Assembly: GCF_040219635.1 (NCBI RefSeq)
Contig: NZ_JAVJSC010000003.1
Coordinates: forward strand, 878,501-942,500
From: Pyruvatibacter sp.
GTDB taxonomy: Bacteria > Pseudomonadota > Alphaproteobacteria > CGMCC-115125
Direction: 5' to 3'
DNA length: 64,000 bases
This document shows, in pieces, positions 59,677-64,000 of the stretch; position 1 is the stretch's first letter, and every line of letters begins with the position of its first letter. Both the position numbers and the translations under genes were made by a program. The notes below the pieces were generated by a model. It had not been told where the DNA came from, ran no database searches, and was given only the letters and a program-made list of their open reading frames with translations.

Positions 59677-59841
59677 GATGGTCCATTCATCCGTGGTCGG
59701 TATAACGCAGCATTTTTCAATGCGATGTTTCAAAGTCAGGGCGCGCACCAGCCCATACCTTGGCCTGATGCGGCGTCGATCTCAACGCCTTGCAACCCTG
59801 TTTGGCAAGTGACTTTTGCAAGGGCCGGGTGGGGGTGATTG

Positions 59842-60318
59842 TCACACCAGCAGGCCATCATCGCCGGGAAATGCGCCACCGCCGATTGTTTCCAGTGCCA
59901 GCGCCAGTTTCAGCGGTGCCGATGCCTCGAAAGGTGCAATCGGGATGACCGGCAAAAGTACGCCGCACAGCGTCTCGAAGCGTGGCTCCGCAATGCGCGG
60001 TGGCGTGCCTGTGTGCATCATGTCCACAATCAGACACACCGGCATGGCATGGGGCGCCGCCGGCACCGCACGGCGCAGCAACCCAAGTCCGCGGACTTCA
60101 AGCAGCCCGCGTAGCGCAGCGGGTGCGGATGCAATCACCTGTTGATTGCGCGCGGTAAGCACTACCTGATCGTCTGCAATCAGCCATGCGTCCGGGTAGG
60201 TGGAAAGAAAGCGCAGCGCCAGATCCGACTTGCCGCTACCCGGTGTGCCGCGCAGCAATGCTGAGCGGCCGCCCCGCGCGACGCAGCTGCCATGAACACT
60301 ATGCGGGGTTTTGCTCAT
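59842..60318 (-). CDS. hprK: HPr kinase/phosphorylase (short form)
   Basis: This 158-residue kinase corresponds to the C-terminal catalytic half of Firmicute HprK. Walker A is GTPGSGKSD (24-32), followed by LIADDQVVLTA with the catalytic Asp and EVRGLGLLRRAV, the HprK signature. The N-terminal regulatory domain is missing, which is normal in Alphaproteobacteria. It phosphorylates or dephosphorylates HPr on Ser. It lies 10 bases behind chvG and 165 before the EIIA gene, in the conserved chvIG-hprK order. Confidence 0.94.
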   Translation of the reverse strand: MSKTPHSVHGSCVARGGRSALLRGTPGSGKSDLALRFLSTYPDAWLIADDQVVLTARNQQVIASAPAALRGLLEVRGLGLLRRAVPAAPHAMPVCLIVDMMHTGTPPRIAEPRFETLCGVLLPVIPIAPFEASAPLKLALALETIGGGAFPGDDGLLV

Positions 60319-60328
60319 GCGGCTTGGC

Positions 60329-62104
60329 TCATACAGCTGGCAGCCGGATCACGAAACGTGCGCCGGCAACGTCGCCGTCTTCGTCCAGCCGGTTTTCCGC
60401 GTGCAGACTGCCGCCATGAGCTTCGATGATCTGCCGCGAAATGGACAGGCCAAGGCCGGAGTTCTTGCCAAACGCATCCGGGTCGGGACGGTCGGTGTAA
60501 AACCGCTTGAAAATCGTATCGAGATTTTCAGGCCGGATGCCAGGACCATCGTCATCAATCATGATGTTGATGTCATCACCTGACCGTTCAATGCCGATAT
60601 GTACCTCGCTGCCTGGCGGGCTGAACGACACCGCATTGTCCACGAGATTGGCCAGTACCTGTCCAAAGCGCAGCTCTATGACGTTCACATCAAAGGAACC
60701 AGCGCCCGTGGCGGCACCTTGTGCCGGTGCGTCAAACACGACCTGGGCCGCGTCCGGCAGGTCGCCGCCCGCACGCGACTGGGTGTAGGTGCGCACAAAG
60801 GTTGTGAGCAGGCTCGCAAGGTCAACGGGCACAGCTTCCGCACGGCTCATTTCCGCGTCGATGCGGCTGGCTTCGGAAATGTCCGTAATCAAACGATCAA
60901 GCCGCGACACGTCGTCGGCGATGATCTCCTGCAGACGCGCGCGGGCATCAGGGTCTTTGGCAATGGCAAAGGTCTCAATAGCGCTGCGCAACGATGTGAG
61001 CGGATTTTTCAATTCGTGGGATACGTCCGCCGCAAAGCGCTCGGTGGCGTCAATGCGCGCATACAGTTCCCGCGTCATGTCGCGCAATGCGCCGGACAGT
61101 TCGCCAATCTCGTCGCGGCGGTCACGAAAATCGGGAATATCCACCCGCGTATGCCGCTGACTGCGCACCCGCTCTGCGGCTTCCGCGAGGCGGCGCACCG
61201 GGGCGGCAATCGTTCCCGCCAGCAAAATTGCCAGCAGCACGGTGACAACCAGCAGCACGGCGAACACCCGCAAGACCGCCATACGCTCCGCGCGCACCAG
61301 CGCATCAATGTCACCGCCTTCGGTGGACAGCAGCAGCGCGCCCATAACAGCCTTGAACCGCTGCACGGGCACAGCAACAGAGACAATCAACTGCTCGCGC
61401 TCATTCACCCGTACCATGCTGGTGGGCTCGGCGCGCAACGCCCCGCGCACTTCGCGGTAGCCAAGGCCCTTGTCGCCCGGCAGCTCTTCGTAGGCGGGAA
61501 CGTTGGTTCCGCGCAGCACGCCGGAGATCATCACATTGAGCCAGTCAATCAGCGTGAACTCGTCATTCCTGGGGGGCGGCAGTTCGTAGGCAATGACGTC
61601 TCGGCCCGCATCAATAAACTGCGAATCCACGACAATTACACCGTTGGTATTATAGAGACGCGCACGCGCATCCGTCGGCAACACAAGGCGCCGCAAAATC
61701 GCCGCCGCCCGGTCGGGGTCAATCGGCGCCTGGCGAGCTGCCACCGTGAGGTCGATCTGGGGAACCGGCCCGTCAGGCACGATGATTTGTGTTTCAAGCT
61801 CAATCGTGGCGGCTTCCGCCAGTGCCCCGGCGATAATTTCGCCCTGCGCCCGAAGGTTCTGCACGCGCTGATCTATCAGCCCGGCCTGAAACTGGTTCAC
61901 ATACAAAATACCCGCTGCCAGCAGTGCCAGCGCCAGCACATTAAACGCCACAATGCGTCGCGTCAGTGTTGAGAACCGCCCGCGCACCTGAATGTCATTC
62001 AGTCGGCGCCAGGCCCGCGCGGCGAATGGCGCAATCGTGGCGCGTAGCCGGGCCGACCAGCCGGGCTGGTTTTTTATTCCGGGTGTGCGCGGTATGTCTG
62101 CCAT
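60329..62104 (-). CDS. chvG: Sensor histidine kinase ChvG (ExoS-type)
   Basis: This 591-residue inner-membrane kinase has TM1 at about residues 50-70 (IVAFNVLALALLAAGILYV) and a periplasmic part of about 200 residues. TM2 (VFAVLLVVTVLLAILLAGTIAAP), HAMP, and HisKA with His363 (DVSHELKNPLTSL) follow. HATPase has NLVDNAVSFSPPG, DDGPGI and GLGLSI. Together with ChvI it senses envelope stress or acidity and controls surface polysaccharide and symbiosis genes. It lies 34 bases behind chvI and just ahead of hprK. Confidence 0.95.
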   Translation of the reverse strand: MADIPRTPGIKNQPGWSARLRATIAPFAARAWRRLNDIQVRGRFSTLTRRIVAFNVLALALLAAGILYVNQFQAGLIDQRVQNLRAQGEIIAGALAEAATIELETQIIVPDGPVPQIDLTVAARQAPIDPDRAAAILRRLVLPTDARARLYNTNGVIVVDSQFIDAGRDVIAYELPPPRNDEFTLIDWLNVMISGVLRGTNVPAYEELPGDKGLGYREVRGALRAEPTSMVRVNEREQLIVSVAVPVQRFKAVMGALLLSTEGGDIDALVRAERMAVLRVFAVLLVVTVLLAILLAGTIAAPVRRLAEAAERVRSQRHTRVDIPDFRDRRDEIGELSGALRDMTRELYARIDATERFAADVSHELKNPLTSLRSAIETFAIAKDPDARARLQEIIADDVSRLDRLITDISEASRIDAEMSRAEAVPVDLASLLTTFVRTYTQSRAGGDLPDAAQVVFDAPAQGAATGAGSFDVNVIELRFGQVLANLVDNAVSFSPPGSEVHIGIERSGDDINIMIDDDGPGIRPENLDTIFKRFYTDRPDPDAFGKNSGLGLSISRQIIEAHGGSLHAENRLDEDGDVAGARFVIRLPAV

Positions 62105-62138
62105 GGGAGTGCGTCAGGCGGGCGCGTACGGGTAGCGC

Positions 62139-62873
62139 CTACTCTTCCTTGTAGCGGTAGCCGACACCATACAATGTCTCGATCGCGTCAAACTGCGTAT
62201 CGACTGATTTGAACTTCTTGCGCAGCCGCTTTATGTGGCTGTCGATTGTGCGGTCATCCACATACACCTGGTCGTCGTAGGCCGCATCCATCAGCGCGTC
62301 GCGGCTTTTCACATAGCCGGGGCGCTGGGCAAGCGAGTGCAAAATCAAAAACTCGGTGACGGTCAGTGTCACCTGTTTGCCGCCCCAGGTACAGGCGTGG
62401 CGCTCAGGGTCCATCTCAAGGCGTCCGCGTTCAATCACGCCCGCAGCGTCATCTCCTGCTGATACGGCGCTGGAGGTTGAGGTCTTTGCTCCGGTGCCAT
62501 TGCCGTCGCGTGGGGCCCCCCGCCGCAACACAGCCTTGATGCGCTCAATCAGCAGCCGCTGCGAAAATGGCTTCTTGATGTAATCGTCGGCCCCCAGCTT
62601 GAGGCCAAACAGCTCATCAATCTCGTCGTCCTTTGATGTCAGGAATATCACCGGCATCTCGGTGGCCTGCCGCAACCGGCGCAGCAGCTCCATCCCGTCC
62701 ATGCGCGGCATCTTGATGTCGAACACGCCAATGTCGCACGGCTTGGCCGCCAGCCCTTCAAGGGCCGCGGCACCGTCGCTGTAGGCGCGCACGGTGAAGC
62801 CTTCCGCCTCCAGCGCCATCTGCACGGATGTAAGAATGTTTCGGTCGTCATCCACAAGGGCAACTGTCGGCAT
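62139..62873 (-). CDS. chvI: Response regulator ChvI
   Basis: This 244-residue OmpR/PhoB-type regulator has receiver acidic residues Asp8-Asp10, phosphoacceptor Asp52 (GVFDIKMPRMDG) and Lys in FLTSKDDE. A Ser/Thr/Gly-rich linker (about 125-145) leads to the winged helix (LTVTEFLILHSLAQRPGYVKSRDALMDAAYDD, DDRTIDSHIKRLRKKFKSVD). Partner of ChvG. It diverges from pckA across 595 bases, an arrangement shared with many Rhizobiales. Confidence 0.95.
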   Translation of the reverse strand: MPTVALVDDDRNILTSVQMALEAEGFTVRAYSDGAAALEGLAAKPCDIGVFDIKMPRMDGMELLRRLRQATEMPVIFLTSKDDEIDELFGLKLGADDYIKKPFSQRLLIERIKAVLRRGAPRDGNGTGAKTSTSSAVSAGDDAAGVIERGRLEMDPERHACTWGGKQVTLTVTEFLILHSLAQRPGYVKSRDALMDAAYDDQVYVDDRTIDSHIKRLRKKFKSVDTQFDAIETLYGVGYRYKEE

Positions 62874-63468
62874 GGCTATCGGGTCGCTTTTTGCTTGAGC
62901 GGGCTGGTCGCCTGAAGGGGCAAATCAACCTGCAGATGGAACCGGGAATCGGGCATCAACATGGCGTGCCTGCCTTTGTAGCGTTTTATGGTGAACACGC
63001 CAAAGCGTAGCCCGCCCTCATCGCGGGCTTTCTGGCATCTTGGTGTGCCACGCTAACCTCATGAGCGGAAAAATGCCGGTCGCCTGTTGCGCCCCTGTTT
63101 GCACCATCATATTTTGGTCGCCCTTTGAGGCAACGCCGTACCAACTGCCTGATTTTACTGGGAAAACCGGGGCTTGGGTGGTGCTGTGCGGTTTTCGGCA
63201 ATGTTTTTACCGCCAGCCGCAGCATCGGCACGGGCATGTTTCGGGCGTTTGGGTGTGCCTGACCCTGGACGTTTTGCAGCTTTTGTGGATCGACTCCGAC
63301 CCGCCAAAGCGTTAAGCCACGCTGCATTCAGGCATTTTGTCTGCCGCTCGTCGCTGGCAGACTGCACCGGGCGGATTGTCCGCCATCCTGCCCACATCTG
63401 TGTGGGAACGCCGCCCCCGCGCGAAACGCGATCTGCAGCGGGGCCGGCCAGTACGGAGAGACAAGAAC
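62874..63468. other. Gene-free chvI-pckA intergenic region
   Basis: This is 595 bases between divergent starts. Short open frames exist (for example 63040-63315) but lack SD, conservation and gene-like composition. One hairpin, AGCCCGC/GCGGGCT (63009-63029), lies towards chvI. Two further hairpins sit before pckA. Promoters for both genes presumably lie here but I could not place them with confidence. Confidence 0.65.
63370..63406 (+). promoter_or_regulatory. Two adjacent hairpins upstream of pckA
   Basis: GGCGGA/TCCGCC (63370-63375 with 63379-63384, 3-base loop) is followed at once by CCCACA/TGTGGG (63391-63396 with 63401-63406, 4-base loop). They end 62 bases before the pckA GTG. Possibly a leader element; no known motif is matched. 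Confidence 0.35.
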
Positions 63469-64000
63469 GTGACACAGACCGGCCCCAAGGTATCCAGCCA
63501 CGGCCTCGACAAAATGGGCTTCACCGGCATCAAGGCCTCCCACTGGAACCATGGCGCGGCATCGCTCGTTGAGCAGGCCATTTTGCGCAATGAAGGCAAG
63601 CTCGCAGCAGACGGTCCGTTTGTGGTTGAGACCGGCCAGCACACCGGCCGCTCGGCGCAGGACAAGTTCATTGTCCGCAACGCCGCTACCGAAGACCAGG
63701 TCTGGTGGGACAACAATAAAGGCATGGACGAAAGCGCGTTCGACACGCTGCACGCCGACATGCTGAAGCACGCCGAAGGCAAGGAACTGTTCGTGCAGGA
63801 CCTGTTCGGCGGCGCTGACAAGGACCACCGCCTGCCGACCCGCGTTGTCACCGAGTTTGCCTGGCACTCGCTGTTCATCCAGCATCTGCTGATTGAACCG
63901 ACGGATGCCGAGCGCGAAGATTTTGTGCCGCAGTTCACCATCATTGATCTGCCCAGCTTCAAGGCTGACCCCAAGCGCCACGGCTGCCGCACCGAAACCG
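63469..64000 (+). CDS. pckA: Phosphoenolpyruvate carboxykinase (ATP), N-terminal part
   Basis: The first 177 codons of ATP-dependent PEPCK run off the right edge. The enzyme converts oxaloacetate and ATP to PEP, CO2 and ADP in gluconeogenesis. HWNHGAASLVEQAI, FVVETGQHTGRSAQDKFIV and LPTRVVTEFAWHSLFIQHLL are conserved PckA blocks, including the early Arg and substrate residues. GTG 63469 has GGAG about 9 bases upstream and starts at the family's usual N-terminus. The ATP/metal site (P-loop) lies beyond the window. Divergent from chvI. Confidence 0.95.
   Translation, partial: MTQTGPKVSSHGLDKMGFTGIKASHWNHGAASLVEQAILRNEGKLAADGPFVVETGQHTGRSAQDKFIVRNAATEDQVWWDNNKGMDESAFDTLHADMLKHAEGKELFVQDLFGGADKDHRLPTRVVTEFAWHSLFIQHLLIEPTDAEREDFVPQFTIIDLPSFKADPKRHGCRTET

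Noticed and set aside
60599..61972. 457-codon open frame opposite chvG
   Set aside because: It is antisense to a clear histidine kinase, His/Arg/Gln-rich and without domain-like pattern. Long antisense frames are expected in high-GC DNA.
63040..63315. 91-codon open frame between chvI and pckA
   Set aside because: It has no SD, is rich in Cys/Trp/His with no homologous pattern, and other frames are equally open. Considered noise.

Overview
This is a high-GC chromosomal window from a free-living alphaproteobacterium. I see no phage, plasmid, IS element or CRISPR array. The class assignment rests on gene content and gene order. The FzlA-like protein, a DivL-type pseudokinase with Tyr in place of the H-box His, chvG/chvI next to a short hprK, an EIIA-Man protein and HPr, hsp20 with a DUF1150 partner, the TIGR02300 zinc-ribbon protein, and the lptC-lptA-lptB-rpoN-hpf-ptsN run are all typical of Alphaproteobacteria. 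The exact order cannot be fixed from the sequence alone. The wax-ester synthase, DUF2855 protein and many SDRs would fit a Parvibaculum-like or related marine lineage, but that is an inference.

Layout. 0-4.2 kb: an SDR fragment running off the left edge, a secreted TPR protein, fzlA, uppP, an NDUFA9-like protein and a decayed P-loop kinase. 4.2-11.6 kb: tRNA-Leu, RNase D, then the envelope and nitrogen-regulation cluster kdsD-lptC-lptA-lptB-rpoN-hpf-ptsN. 11.6-12.5 kb: a heat-shock operon (hsp20-DUF1150). 12.6-16.9 kb: an accessory block of a DUF2855 protein, three SDRs and a MOSC protein. 17-23 kb: malate synthase G, a transglutaminase-DUF2126 protein and tRNA-Ala. 23.2-28.9 kb: TIGR02300, aroA, cmk, rpsA, ihfB and a LapA-like protein. 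28.9-32.7 kb: an accessory block (ornithine cyclodeaminase family, small unknown, TauD-like dioxygenase, MAPEG, TspO-like). 32.8-38.7 kb: pyrF-trpF-trpB-trpA-accD-folC. 38.7-50.2 kb (minus strand): wax-ester synthase, trxA, addA, addB, murU, amgK, tsaE. 50.4-52.2 kb: a ferredoxin reductase and ferredoxin pair on the opposite strand. 52.3-56.4 kb: divL and ahcY. 56.7-58.9 kb: a diguanylate cyclase. 58.9-64 kb: HPr, EIIA-Man, hprK, chvG and chvI, with pckA diverging and running off the right edge.

Functional themes. Envelope construction is prominent (kdsD, lptABC, uppP, amgK/murU). Cell-cycle and division control is represented by fzlA and divL. Nutrient and stress signalling includes rpoN, ptsN, HPr/EIIA/HprK, ChvGI and a diguanylate cyclase. 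Primary metabolism includes shikimate, tryptophan, pyrimidine, fatty-acid, folate and gluconeogenic genes.

The most interesting signals are non-coding. They are a heat-shock promoter followed by a Shine-Dalgarno-sequestering hairpin before hsp20, a structured leader and palindromic operator before ahcY, a sigma-54-like promoter upstream of the kdsD-lpt-rpoN cluster, and a long imperfect hairpin before the ferredoxin. On the protein side, the Tyr-for-His DivL kinase, an internally deleted kinase remnant, and a histone-H1-like tail on the wax-ester synthase deserve a second look. All homology statements come from reading motifs. No database search or folding program was run.
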